From Mycolicibacterium fluoranthenivorans (lineage in GTDB: Bacteria > Actinomycetota > Actinomycetes > Mycobacteriales > Mycobacteriaceae), in assembly GCF_011758805.1 (NCBI RefSeq), contig NZ_JAANOW010000001.1, positions 3,286,001 to 3,350,000 on the forward strand: DNA of 64,000 bases. Direction: 5' to 3'. The notes below the pieces were generated by a model. The model saw only the letters and a list, made by a program, of their open reading frames with translations, did no database searches and was not told the DNA's origin. Shown here one piece after another: positions 52,890 through 61,492 of the stretch (position 1 is its first letter; every line of letters begins with the position of its first letter). The position numbers and the translations under genes are program-made.

Positions 52890-53017
52890 ATGACAATTGC
52901 GGCGCGGTCAAGGCGGCGCTTTCGGCTATCGAGGACGGCGTGGTGCCCGGCTGGTATGTCCGCGAGATCGTCGACCGAGTGACCCCCTCAGTCCTGCCGG
53001 ATATCACTCCGGAGTGA
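52890..53017 (+). pseudogene. Relic of a beta-carbonic anhydrase
   Basis: The frame reads NCGAVKAALSAIEDG, then VVPGWYVREIVDRVTPSVLP, before a stop at 53017. It recalls the GHxxCGAVKAA zinc-site region of beta-carbonic anhydrases, but the His side is lost (NERHDNCGAV) and nothing N-terminal remains. Confidence 0.5.
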
Positions 53018-53127
53018 CGCAGGTCGACGTCGGCCCTCAGTAACGCCAACCGTGCTGAACTGATGAAGACAAGTGTCTTGTCGGAAATCCGCCAGCGCTT
53101 TCGACTGTCTCAGAACAACATCGACGA

Positions 53128-53616
53128 ATGCCATCTCCGTCGTTTCTCATCCATCCCATCGCGGGTTCCCTCCTCGATCACGTCCGTGAATCCGCTCGCG
53201 ACGCGTGGGGTACTCCCGTCGAAGAACTGACCGACGCGCCGGGCAGCCCGCTTCGCTGTTGCCTGCGCAACTCGCGGCCGGGTGAACGACTGATCCTGTT
53301 CGGCTACGCGCCCCCGATACCGGGAGGGCCAAGCCCCTATCAGGAAGTCGGTGCGGTATTCGCCCACGCCGAGTCGTGCGACGGCCCACCGCAGTGGACC
53401 ACCTATCCCGACGAATGGCTGCACCGTCCGCAAATCCTGCGCGCATATGACTCTCGCGGCTGGATCCACCCCGCCACCACCATGCACGACGGCAACGAAG
53501 CAGAAACAGCGCTTCGCGAGGTTCTGTCAGCACCCGGGGTTGTCGAGGCACACAGCCGCAACATCACCTATGGCTGCTTCATGTTCGCCGCTTCACTTGC
53601 GGGGCTCGACGAGTGA
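53128..53616 (+). CDS. DUF1203 family protein
   Basis: The 162-residue protein matches DUF1203 in length and motifs: CCLRNSRPGERLILFGYAPP, then YQEVGAVFAHAESC, the conserved RAYDSRGWIHPATTMHDG, and the closing ITYGCFMFA. The function is unknown. It is convergent with the beta-lactamase-like gene. Confidence 0.85.
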   Translation: MPSPSFLIHPIAGSLLDHVRESARDAWGTPVEELTDAPGSPLRCCLRNSRPGERLILFGYAPPIPGGPSPYQEVGAVFAHAESCDGPPQWTTYPDEWLHRPQILRAYDSRGWIHPATTMHDGNEAETALREVLSAPGVVEAHSRNITYGCFMFAASLAGLDE

Positions 53617-53647
53617 AAACCAGTCCATTCAGCCTCCGGGCGGGCCG

Positions 53648-54655
53648 TCATATCGCGTCGAGCAGAATGCGGATCGCAATCTCATCAACGGCGACAGCAG
53701 TGTTGGCCAGGATCACCACCGCCGCCGCGCGGCACCGATCGAGAGCCAGCATGCTCGTGAAGCCACCCGTTCTGCCGTTGTGCCAGGTGACGTCCGCGCC
53801 GCCGATGCAATTGGTGAACCACGCGTAGCCCACCCGGCTCCCGTTATCCGCGTCCCAACGCGGTTCGAGCGCGTCGAGGCCCGGCACCCTGCGGTCAAGC
53901 AGGGCTTGTGCGTACCGACACATATCGGCCGGGGTTGAGCGCACTCCCCCGGCAGGCGCGTACGCATTCAACGTCCACGCCTGCTCACTCTTGCCGCCGG
54001 CGCTCCACCCCGTCGGTGCGCCAGGCGGCAGGTCGCGAGCAGACAGGGGTGTGCTCGACCGCTTCATCCCGAGGCGTCCGAACAGTTGACGGTCCAACAA
54101 TTCGGGGTACCCGGTGCCGGCCCGGACCGCGAGCGCCTCGCCCAGTAGCGCGGTACCCAGGTTGGAATACGAAAAAGAGCCTCTCCCAGCGATTCTTGCC
54201 GTGCGCGCTTGTGCGAGCAGCGTCGCGGCATCGGCGGTGTACGGGTTGCGGTGCCGCAGGACGGCGAGAAGGGCGGCCACCCGATCCCTCGGGCCCGCGG
54301 CGATCCGCGGCAGCCCCGATCGGTGACTGGCCAGTTCCTCGAGTGTCACGTCGGCGACCTGACTGCTGCGGAGATCGAGCAGGCTTCCGAGGGTGCTCTC
54401 GGCTGTCAACTCACCGGCCTCGACGGCTTCGGCGAAGAGCAACGAGGTCATCGTTTTCGCAAGAGATCCGATTTCGTAGACCGTGTCGGGCCCCGCGCCG
54501 AAATGTGCCTCGGTCGACTGGCGGTCCTTGACATGGACGACACTGGCGCGATCACGAAGGCCGGCTTCCCGTAGGAGCGGTTCGACCCGCGCAATCAGAT
54601 CGGGGTCGCCGCCGGCCGGCCCGAGTCCCGGTGCCCGCGACGCTGAGGCGCTCAT
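53648..54655 (-). CDS. Beta-lactamase-like serine hydrolase
   Basis: The 335-residue protein has SxxK with Ser64 and Lys67 in EIGSLAKTM, YSNLG as the YxN motif, and HNGRTGG as the KTG equivalent. There is no signal peptide, so it is more likely an esterase or peptidase of the class C/PBP4* group than a secreted lactamase. ATG at 54655 directly follows GGAGGTGAG. It is divergent from the PIN gene. Confidence 0.88.
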   Translation of the reverse strand: MSASASRAPGLGPAGGDPDLIARVEPLLREAGLRDRASVVHVKDRQSTEAHFGAGPDTVYEIGSLAKTMTSLLFAEAVEAGELTAESTLGSLLDLRSSQVADVTLEELASHRSGLPRIAAGPRDRVAALLAVLRHRNPYTADAATLLAQARTARIAGRGSFSYSNLGTALLGEALAVRAGTGYPELLDRQLFGRLGMKRSSTPLSARDLPPGAPTGWSAGGKSEQAWTLNAYAPAGGVRSTPADMCRYAQALLDRRVPGLDALEPRWDADNGSRVGYAWFTNCIGGADVTWHNGRTGGFTSMLALDRCRAAAVVILANTAVAVDEIAIRILLDAI

Positions 54656-54725
54656 CTCACCTCCGCCAGGTTTCTTCACTTCCGCCTCATCGCCACACCA
54701 GCCGTCCCCGTGCAAAGGTACTGGC

Positions 54726-55127
54726 ATGACAACGTTCGTCATCGATGCACAGGTGGCTGTCGACCTCGCCGTTGGCGGCGCAACCATTCCACCAGAGCAC
54801 AGCCTGGCGGCTCCCACGCTACTGCGCTCGCAGGTGCTGGCTCTCGTGTACCACTCGGTGCAGCACGGCGAGATCGATGAGCGGACCGGCCGAAAGGTTC
54901 TCGACGATATCCGGGCAATGCGGATCCGGCTCCTTGGTGACCGATCACTGCAGGACCAGGCCTGGCGCATCGCCGCCACGCTGAACTGGCCGGACGCCTA
55001 CCGGGCCGAGTACATCGCACTGACCCGGTTGCAGGCGGATGCACTGGCCACCACCGACCCCGAACTCGCGGCCGCGGCAAGCGCTTTCGTCACCACCGTG
55101 TCCCCTGCCGACATCCTGCAGTCTTAG
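54726..55127 (+). CDS. Solitary PIN-domain protein
   Basis: The 133-residue protein starts TTFVIDAQVAVDLAVGG and has LLRSQVLALVYHSVQHGE and DAYRAEYIALTRLQADALAT. This is a PIN fold with acidic residues, although the second position (normally Glu in xExL) is Gln in RSQVL. There is no VapB-like gene next to it. It may be an orphan toxin, a ribonuclease, or a decayed pair. A different start was open upstream, but ATG at 54726 fits the fold. Confidence 0.7.
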   Translation: MTTFVIDAQVAVDLAVGGATIPPEHSLAAPTLLRSQVLALVYHSVQHGEIDERTGRKVLDDIRAMRIRLLGDRSLQDQAWRIAATLNWPDAYRAEYIALTRLQADALATTDPELAAAASAFVTTVSPADILQS

Positions 55128-55168
55128 ACCACAGAGCAACCGCACTCGTCGATCGTGCCTCGGGCGGC

Positions 55169-56146
55169 TCACCACGTATGCGCGTAACGCCCACCGTCGG
55201 CAAACCCTGCGATCGCATGCTCGATCGCCTCTCTCATCGCGGGGCTGCCGGTGTGCCCGGAGTCCTCGATCACCACCAGCTCAGCCTCCGGCCATGCTTG
55301 GGCGACTTCCCACGCGGTGTGCAGCGGCGCGGACAGGTCGAGGCGCCCGTGGATGAGGACACCGGGAATGCCGGCCAGCCTGCCGGCATCGCGCAGCAAC
55401 TGTCCCTCATCGAGCCAGCCGTGATGGGCGAAAAAGTGGGTGCAGATCCGTACGAAGGCGAGCTTGTCATCATCGGGCCGCGCGCTGTACTGCCCGGGTC
55501 TGCCGCGTACCTCATGAGCGATCGCCGCGTCCTCCCAGGCGCACCATTCGTATGCGGCGTGCTGCCGCACGTCAGGGTCGGTGTGTTCCATCAGTTGGCG
55601 ATAGCCTTCGACCAGATTCTCGTCGCGCAGATGCGTCGGAACGACGGCGCGGAACCGTTCCCACTCCTGCGGCAGAAATCGACGCAGACCGCCATAGAGC
55701 CAGTCGATTTCACTCGGTCGTGTCAGGGTGACACCGACGAGGATGACGCCGGCCACCCGCTGCGGGTGGCGCTGGGCGTAGGCCAGGATCAGTGTGGAAG
55801 CCCACGATCCTCCGTAGAGCAGCCACCGATCCACACCGAGGTGTTCCCGCAGTTGCTCCATGTCGGCCAGCAGATGAGCGGTGGTGTTGACGCGCATATC
55901 GGTCGCCGGATCGGCGGCGTGGGGCAGGCTGTCACCGCACCCACGTTGGTCGAATGACACGATCTGAAAGGCGTTCGGGTCAAACGATCGGTGCGCGGTG
56001 CGAGATCTGCCGCCACCCGGACCGCCGTGCACGATCAGCACCGTACGCCCAGCTACGTTTCCCCGAGCCTCCCAGAAGACCTGGTTTCCGTCGCCGACAT
56101 CGAGCCACCCCTGACGGACCGCTGCGCCGGATGCCTGATCCCCCAC
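55169..56146 (-). CDS. pip: Proline iminopeptidase (S33 alpha/beta hydrolase)
   Basis: The 325-residue enzyme has the S33 features HGGPGGGRS (oxyanion), FDQRGCGDS, nucleophile Ser in LYGGSWASTLILAYAQRHP, and a C-terminal HGRLDLSAPL and EDSGHTGS for Asp and His. It removes N-terminal proline from peptides in the cytosol. The length matches the family. Confidence 0.92.
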   Translation of the reverse strand: MGDQASGAAVRQGWLDVGDGNQVFWEARGNVAGRTVLIVHGGPGGGRSRTAHRSFDPNAFQIVSFDQRGCGDSLPHAADPATDMRVNTTAHLLADMEQLREHLGVDRWLLYGGSWASTLILAYAQRHPQRVAGVILVGVTLTRPSEIDWLYGGLRRFLPQEWERFRAVVPTHLRDENLVEGYRQLMEHTDPDVRQHAAYEWCAWEDAAIAHEVRGRPGQYSARPDDDKLAFVRICTHFFAHHGWLDEGQLLRDAGRLAGIPGVLIHGRLDLSAPLHTAWEVAQAWPEAELVVIEDSGHTGSPAMREAIEHAIAGFADGGRYAHTW

Positions 56147-56160
56147 CAGTCCAGCCGGGC

Positions 56161-56529
56161 TCAGCGCCCGTGGCCGCCACCACCACCGCCACCCGCGTGG
56201 CCGGCCCCAGCGTTGTATCCAGGTGACGCCACTTCGGCCTCGGTCAGCTGGTACGGAGGATCGAACAGACTGGGATTGTTCAGTGACGACACCACGTCAC
56301 CGACGTTGCCTTGCGGGAGCCCGAGCGCGGCAGAGCTGTTGTCCGTCGGGGGAACGCAGGTGCCGTCCATCGCCACCTCACCGTTGGAACACGTCAGATC
56401 GTCGGCATGCGCGACTGCGATCGGCAGCCCCATCACTGCGAAGGCGACCGACAAGGCCGCCGCCGCAGACCGTCGAAGGTTCGGTGAGATCGCTGCGCAC
56501 ATGGCACACCCGCTTTCTGGTCCGGTCAT
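56161..56529 (-). CDS. Secreted Gly/His-tailed protein
   Basis: The 122-residue protein has a signal peptide (LRRSAAAALSVAFAVMGLPI, then AVAHADD), a short CSNGEVAMDGTCVPP loop with two Cys, and a Gly/His-rich end. It stops 15 bases before the pip start on the same strand. Mycobacteria encode many proteins of this type without known function. A Met at residue 10 could be the start. Confidence 0.65.
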   Translation of the reverse strand: MTGPESGCAMCAAISPNLRRSAAAALSVAFAVMGLPIAVAHADDLTCSNGEVAMDGTCVPPTDNSSAALGLPQGNVGDVVSSLNNPSLFDPPYQLTEAEVASPGYNAGAGHAGGGGGGGHGR

Positions 56530-56645
56530 CCACCGCCTAGATTATCTCCACCGGCCCCGATTCGGCGGCGACTTGAACTCAATTCCGTCCCACCCGTCGA
56601 CACCTCTGCCCCACCGCGCCACCAGAGATGGCACCGTACTATTAA

Positions 56646-56663
56646 TACTGTTGTTGCACAGTA
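56646..56663. promoter_or_regulatory. Inverted repeat upstream of the PPOX gene
   Basis: TACTGT and ACAGTA flank 6 bases in an AT-rich stretch about 40 bases before the PPOX ATG. It is a possible operator for the four-gene run that follows. Confidence 0.4.
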
Positions 56664-56704
56664 GTTTTCGTAGACAGCGTCACTGTCGTACCGAGAGGAT
56701 CACC

Positions 56705-57094
56705 ATGGTCGCCATTCCCGAGGGTTATGAGTCACTTCTGGAACGCCCGCTGTACGGACACCTCGCCACCGTTCGTCCCGACGGCGCGCCCCAGGTCAAC
56801 GCGATGTGGTTCAGCTGGGACGGCGAACTGTTGCGTTTCACCCACACCACCAAACGGCAGAAATATCGCAACATCACCGCCAATCCCGCGGTGGCGATGT
56901 CGATCATCGACCCCGACAACCCCTACCGTTACCTCGAGGTGCGTGGCGTCGTCGAAGAGATCGTGCCCGACCCGACCGGTTCGTTCTACCTCGAACTCAA
57001 CGACCGGTATGACGGGCCGTTGACCGAACCGCCCGCCGACAAGGCCGACCGCGTGATCCTGGTGGTGCGCCCGACCGCCTTCAGCAAGCAGTAG
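56705..57094 (+). CDS. PPOX-class (FDOR, F420-type) protein
   Basis: The 129-residue split-barrel protein has LLERPLYGHLATVRPDGAPQ, then VNAMWFSWDGELLRFTHTTK, then RQKYRNITANPAVAMSI and YRYLEVRGVVEE. It belongs to the flavin/deazaflavin oxidoreductase group in which mycobacterial Rv1155-like members bind F420. ATG at 56705 with GAGAGGATC upstream is chosen. It begins a close run with two more genes. Confidence 0.87.
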   Translation: MVAIPEGYESLLERPLYGHLATVRPDGAPQVNAMWFSWDGELLRFTHTTKRQKYRNITANPAVAMSIIDPDNPYRYLEVRGVVEEIVPDPTGSFYLELNDRYDGPLTEPPADKADRVILVVRPTAFSKQ

Positions 57095-57100
57095 ACGACC

Positions 57101-57400
57101 ATGCTGGTGGCATTCAGTGTCAGCCCGGCGGGTGGTGATGAGGACGGCAGTGTCGGCGTGGCCGTCGCCGAAGCGGTCAGGGTGGTCCGGGCTTCGGGCC
57201 TTCCCAACGAGACCAACGCCATGTTCACCAACCTCGAAGGTGAGTGGGACGAGGTGATGGCGGTGGTCAAGCAAGCCGTGGAGGCCGTCGCGGCGGCCTC
57301 CCCCAGGGTGAGTCTGGTGTTGAAAGCGGACATCCGGCCCGGTCACGTGGGCCAGCTCACGGCGAAGGTACAACGCATCGAGGACGCGCTGCGCGAGTGA
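57101..57400 (+). CDS. MTH1187/YkoF-family thiamine-binding-like protein
   Basis: The 99-residue protein begins [19 protein letters not shown] and has [20 protein letters not shown] and [20 protein letters not shown]. This is the MTH1187 (formerly DUF77) fold, which binds thiamine-like ligands in some members. It lies 6 bases after the PPOX gene. Confidence 0.85.
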   Translation: MLVAFSVSPAGGDEDGSVGVAVAEAVRVVRASGLPNETNAMFTNLEGEWDEVMAVVKQAVEAVAAASPRVSLVLKADIRPGHVGQLTAKVQRIEDALRE

Positions 57401-57404
57401 GCAC

Positions 57405-58013
57405 ATGACACAACCGGGATACGACGCGCTTGCCGCACGCTATGCGGCGATGTTTCCCGGTCCCTATCAGTCACCGATCGAGCACCATGCGGTGGCGGCC
57501 TTCGTGGACGATATTCGCGCCGCGGGCGTCGTCATCGACGTGGGATGCGGAATCGGACATGTCACCGACGACCTCACACGTCGCGGCCTCGACGTGATCG
57601 GCTGCGATCCCAGCCCCGCGATGCTGGCCATCGCCCGCCGGACCTACCCTCATCTCAGGTTCGTCGAGGACGACGCGGCCCTCACCCGGGTGCACGGACC
57701 CGTCGCGGCGATCATCGCTCGGTTCAGCCTGATCCACATTCCACCCGATCTGCTGCCCGGGATCCTCCGGCTGTGGGCCCGCCGGCTCACTTCCGGCGCA
57801 CCCGTGCTGATCGCAACCCAGTCTTCCGACATGCCCGGTCCCGCAACATCTTTCGATCACGCCGTGGCCCCCGCGTGGCGCTGGCATCCAGATGAACTCA
57901 GCAGGGTACTCACCGAAGGGGGCTTCGGCGAACAGTGGCGGATGGTCAGTCGGCCCGACGACGTGCACCGCTTCCCCCAAGTCCACCTGCTTGCCCGCCG
58001 CAATGGGGGCTAG
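57405..58013 (+). CDS. Class I SAM-dependent methyltransferase
   Basis: The 202-residue enzyme has motif I VIDVGCGIGHVTDDL, motif II VIGCDPSPAMLAIAR, and an acidic EDDAAL region, with FSLIHIP after it. It starts 4 bases after the MTH1187-like stop, so it is part of the same transcript. The substrate is unknown. Confidence 0.88.
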   Translation: MTQPGYDALAARYAAMFPGPYQSPIEHHAVAAFVDDIRAAGVVIDVGCGIGHVTDDLTRRGLDVIGCDPSPAMLAIARRTYPHLRFVEDDAALTRVHGPVAAIIARFSLIHIPPDLLPGILRLWARRLTSGAPVLIATQSSDMPGPATSFDHAVAPAWRWHPDELSRVLTEGGFGEQWRMVSRPDDVHRFPQVHLLARRNGG

Positions 58014-58122
58014 CGGTACCGCCGCGGTCACGCCAGCGTCATTGTTCCCCCCGTCGCGGACCGACATGCTTGTCGGCATCCCCCGGCCACACCGGCCGAC
58101 GGGGCTACGACAGGAGCGGTCA

Positions 58123-58665
58123 ATGGGTAACGCGGTTCGCGACGATCTGGTTCTTTCGCATGCAGTGGTCACTGCCGAGGTGGAGGCGAACTTCGATCGT
58201 GTCGATATTGCACAATGGCTGAAAACCCTTCCCACACATGAGTATCAGCGTTGCGCGCCTGGCGATCACAAGGCCGCGGGCTACACCGTGGATGACGACG
58301 GTACACCGATGTCGATCAACGTCGAAATGATCGGGACCGGCCTGGTGATCCAGCAATACCGTTTCGAGGTGGCCGAGGCGCACTATTGCAAGATGGTGTC
58401 GCTGTCGGACATTCTCACCCCGGCGGGATGGACGACGACGCAGGTCATCTGGGAGCTCCGGATGGAGCAGCTCGACGGCGAACGCTGCCGCTACACCAAC
58501 ACGGTGACCTCGCACCCCACCGAGGATTTCTTGACGTTCATCGCCGAGAACGGGCAGACGTTCGACGAGGCGGCACAGGCCCGGCAAGAAGCCTCGGGCA
58601 GGCATTGCCGGGTCGAGACACCGTTGTACGCCGAGAGCATCGCACGACGGGCCACTGCACGATGA
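58123..58665 (+). CDS. Conserved hypothetical, possibly SRPBCC fold
   Basis: The 180-residue protein has beta-rich segments such as TPMSINVEMIGTGLVIQQYR and WELRMEQLDGERCRYTNTVT, which could form an SRPBCC-type lipid-binding cavity. The assignment is tentative. AGGAG precedes the ATG. The stop overlaps the quinone oxidoreductase start (ATGA), so they are made together. Confidence 0.6.
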   Translation: MGNAVRDDLVLSHAVVTAEVEANFDRVDIAQWLKTLPTHEYQRCAPGDHKAAGYTVDDDGTPMSINVEMIGTGLVIQQYRFEVAEAHYCKMVSLSDILTPAGWTTTQVIWELRMEQLDGERCRYTNTVTSHPTEDFLTFIAENGQTFDEAAQARQEASGRHCRVETPLYAESIARRATAR

Positions 58666-59657
58666 GCTCTGCCATCGTCTTCGACCAGCCCGGCCCGCCC
58701 GCTGTTCTGCAGTGGCGGGATGTACCACCGTTGCTTCCCCGCGCCCACGAAGTGGTGATCGGTGTCGAGGCGGCGGGGGTCAACAACGCCGACCTCATGC
58801 AGCGCCGCGGGCACTATCCCGTCCCGGCATGGGCGCCGCGCCCGCTGGGGCTGGAATGCGCCGGCACGATCACCGCCGTCGGAACCGACGTCGCCAGGTG
58901 GTCGGTCGGGGATCGCGTGTGCGCGCTCCTGGACGGCGGCGGTTACGCGGACGAGGTGGCGGTCCCGGCCACCCAGGTCATGCCGATCCCGCGCGGTTTG
59001 ACCGTGGTGCAAGCCGCGGCCGTGCCCGAGGTCGCCGCCACCGTGTATTCCAACCTCGCGATGACCGCAGGACTCACCGAAGGCCAGACCGTGCTGATCC
59101 ACGGAGCAGGCGGCGGTATCGGCACCTTCGCCATCCAATGGGCCACCGCAATCGGGGCACATGTCATCACGACTGCCGGCAGCGATGCCAAGGTCCGTAT
59201 CGGCTTGGAGCTCGGCGCCCATACCGCGATCAACTACCGCGACCACGACTTCGTGTCCGCCACCCTGAAAGCGACCAACGGCCGCGGGGTCGACGCGATC
59301 CTCGACGTCGTGGGTTCGGACTACCTCGCCCGCAATCTCGAATGCCTGGCCGCGGACGGCCATTTGGTGATCATCGGCGGCTCGACCACACCGACGCTGC
59401 TGGACATCGGACTGCTGATGTCCAAACGCGCCAGTGTCACCGCCACCATGCTGCGAGCTCGCCCGATTCATCAGAAGGCCGACATCATCGCCGGGGTGAC
59501 CCGCGATGTCCTGCCCCTGTTCGAGAGCGGCACCGTCCGGGTGGTCGTCGACACCATCGTTCCCATGGCCGAGGCAGCGCGGGCACACCAACTCCTGGAG
59601 TCCAAGCAGACAGTGGGCAAGGTCATCCTCGACAACCGGGGCCGTCGGCAGCTGTGA
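58662..59657 (+). CDS. Quinone oxidoreductase-like medium-chain dehydrogenase
   Basis: The 331-residue MDR protein of the QOR/PIG3 type shows VEAAGVNNADLMQRRGHYPV, the NADPH loop VLIHGAGGGIGTFAIQWATA and VDAILDVVGSDYLARNLECL. It lacks the Cys ligands of zinc alcohol dehydrogenases. It probably reduces quinones or enones with NADPH. It is translationally coupled to the preceding gene. Confidence 0.9.
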   Translation: MSSAIVFDQPGPPAVLQWRDVPPLLPRAHEVVIGVEAAGVNNADLMQRRGHYPVPAWAPRPLGLECAGTITAVGTDVARWSVGDRVCALLDGGGYADEVAVPATQVMPIPRGLTVVQAAAVPEVAATVYSNLAMTAGLTEGQTVLIHGAGGGIGTFAIQWATAIGAHVITTAGSDAKVRIGLELGAHTAINYRDHDFVSATLKATNGRGVDAILDVVGSDYLARNLECLAADGHLVIIGGSTTPTLLDIGLLMSKRASVTATMLRARPIHQKADIIAGVTRDVLPLFESGTVRVVVDTIVPMAEAARAHQLLESKQTVGKVILDNRGRRQL

Positions 59658-59789
59658 GCGGCGGCTCGTCGGCGTTTCCGCACCGGCACACGCGATCTCG
59701 GGATGAATCCCCGCCACGGAGAGCGATCAACCCAGAGGACAGGTCATTACCACCGTGCCTTCGGGTACCGCCCTCAGGAGAACAGCAGC

Positions 59790-60698
59790 ATGAGCTTGGA
59801 CAACATTTCCCGCACCGGTGTCGTGGGCGAGTTGGTCCCGTCGCGCTACGCGGTCGGCGTCGGCGATATCGAGGTGCTGGTGATCAGCGATGGCGTACTG
59901 CCGATCACTGCCTCGACGTTGGCCACCAATGTGGAATCAACAGAACTCGCCACCTGGCTGGACGACAATTTCCTGCCGCCCGAGGTGGTCGACTGGCCGC
60001 TGAACGTCGTCGTGGTGCGCAGCGGCGACCGGACCATCCTCGTCGACGCCGGGCTGGGACTGGAGTTCCCGGACTTCCCCCGGGCCGGGCAGACGGTGCA
60101 ACGACTGGAGGCCGCCGGTGTCGATCTCGCCTCCGTGACCGACGTGGTACTCACCCATATGCACATGGACCACGTCGGAGGGCTGCTCACCCAGGGACTG
60201 AAAGAACGGCTGCGTCCGGACCTGCGCGTGCACGCTGCCACCGCCGAGGCCGAGTTCTGGGCGGCTCCCGACTTCTCGCACACCGTCATGCCGACGCCCA
60301 TACCCGATGTGCTTCGCCGGGTCGCCACGCAGTTCCTGGACGAATACCACGGCCGGCTGCGCACGTTCGAGACGGAGTACGAAGTAGCGCCGGGAGTGCT
60401 CATCAGCCGCACCGGCGGCCACACCCCCGGACACAGTGTGGTCCGCCTGGAGTCACGTGGGGACAAGCTGACGTTCGCCGGCGATGCCGTGTTCGCGCCC
60501 GGGTTCGACAATCCGGAGTGGCAGAACGGTTTTGAGCACGACCCACAAGAGGCCGCCCGCGTTCGGATCCAGCTGCTACGGGAGTTGGCAGCGACCGGCG
60601 AGTCGCTGGTGGCCACCCACCTTCCCTTTCCCTCGGTCTGCCACGTCGCCGTCGCCGGCGACGCCTTCCGCTGCGTACCGGCAACCTGGGACTTCTGA
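59790..60698 (+). CDS. Metallo-beta-lactamase-fold hydrolase
   Basis: The 302-residue MBL-fold protein has the metal motif LTHMHMDHVGG, later GGHTPGHSVV and FAGDAVFAP. It is like AHL-lactonase/MBL hydrolases of unknown substrate. CAGGAG lies ten bases before the ATG. It is convergent with the HAD gene, 8 bases apart. Confidence 0.88.
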   Translation: MSLDNISRTGVVGELVPSRYAVGVGDIEVLVISDGVLPITASTLATNVESTELATWLDDNFLPPEVVDWPLNVVVVRSGDRTILVDAGLGLEFPDFPRAGQTVQRLEAAGVDLASVTDVVLTHMHMDHVGGLLTQGLKERLRPDLRVHAATAEAEFWAAPDFSHTVMPTPIPDVLRRVATQFLDEYHGRLRTFETEYEVAPGVLISRTGGHTPGHSVVRLESRGDKLTFAGDAVFAPGFDNPEWQNGFEHDPQEAARVRIQLLRELAATGESLVATHLPFPSVCHVAVAGDAFRCVPATWDF

Positions 60699-60706
60699 CC
60701 GGCGCG

Positions 60707-61399
60707 TCACCGGATATCGCCGACGGCGCGGACGACCTGGTCGACACTCCCGGCAGTCATCTCGTGAGCGAAGTGCGGATCGCCGTACTCGTGGGGACGG
60801 CTCAGGAAGACGGTGCCCAACCCAAGCGAGGCTGCCGCGTCCAAGTCATAGGGGTGACAGGCAACCATCGCCGTTTCGTGGGGCTGCACGCCGAGGTACT
60901 GCAACGCCCGCAGATAGGTCCTCGGGTCGGGTTTGAACGCGCCGACCAGCTCAGCGGTCAAGACCGCATCGATGTCGATCGCCAGGTTCTTGAACAGCGA
61001 GACCATGGTGCTCATATCGGTATTCGACAACGTCGCGGTGATCGCATCGCGGCGCAGACGCGCCATTCCGGCCCGCGCGTCGGGCCAGGGCTCAAGCCGC
61101 TGCCAGCTCGACGCGACCGATTCCGCAGCGGCCCAGGTCGGCTCGGCCAGTCCGTGACTGACGCAGACCTCGCCGAACCCGGCGGCGTACTCGCGTTGCA
61201 CCGGATGCCACTGGTCGACGGACTGCGACAGAGTTCTCACCCGGTGGAAGTAGTTTGTCCGCCAGTCCCGGGTGAATTCACCCGCATCCACCGTGGTGAT
61301 CTGATTCGCGTCCAGGAAGTTCTTGACGGCACGGCTCACGGGCCCGAAGAAATCCAGCAGGGTGCCTTGTACATCGAAAAGGTAAGCGCGGAACCGCAC
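60707..61399 (-). CDS. Haloacid dehalogenase type II-like HAD protein
   Basis: The 230-residue HAD protein starts FRAYLFDVQGTLLDFFGPVS (motif I, DVQGT where most type II enzymes have DAYGT), has TLSNTDM (motif II), KPDPRTYLRALQYLG (motif III Lys) and MVACHPYDLDAAASLG (motif IV). This order fits L-2-haloacid dehalogenases. The Tyr-to-Gln change near the nucleophile suggests another substrate, for example a phosphatase or azetidine-type hydrolase. The start is GTG. Confidence 0.82.
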   Translation of the reverse strand: MRFRAYLFDVQGTLLDFFGPVSRAVKNFLDANQITTVDAGEFTRDWRTNYFHRVRTLSQSVDQWHPVQREYAAGFGEVCVSHGLAEPTWAAAESVASSWQRLEPWPDARAGMARLRRDAITATLSNTDMSTMVSLFKNLAIDIDAVLTAELVGAFKPDPRTYLRALQYLGVQPHETAMVACHPYDLDAAASLGLGTVFLSRPHEYGDPHFAHEMTAGSVDQVVRAVGDIR

Positions 61400-61492
61400 A
61401 CCACGACCCTACCGACCCGGGCCGCACTCGGAGTGGTTCACAGCAACCCCGGCTAGGATCCGGCTTCGACAAGCTCAGCACCGGGAGACGGA

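Noticed and set aside
58712..60535. 607-codon plus-strand frame spanning the quinone oxidoreductase and MBL genes
   Set aside because: It is Arg/Pro/Gly-rich out-of-frame translation crossing two well-supported genes.
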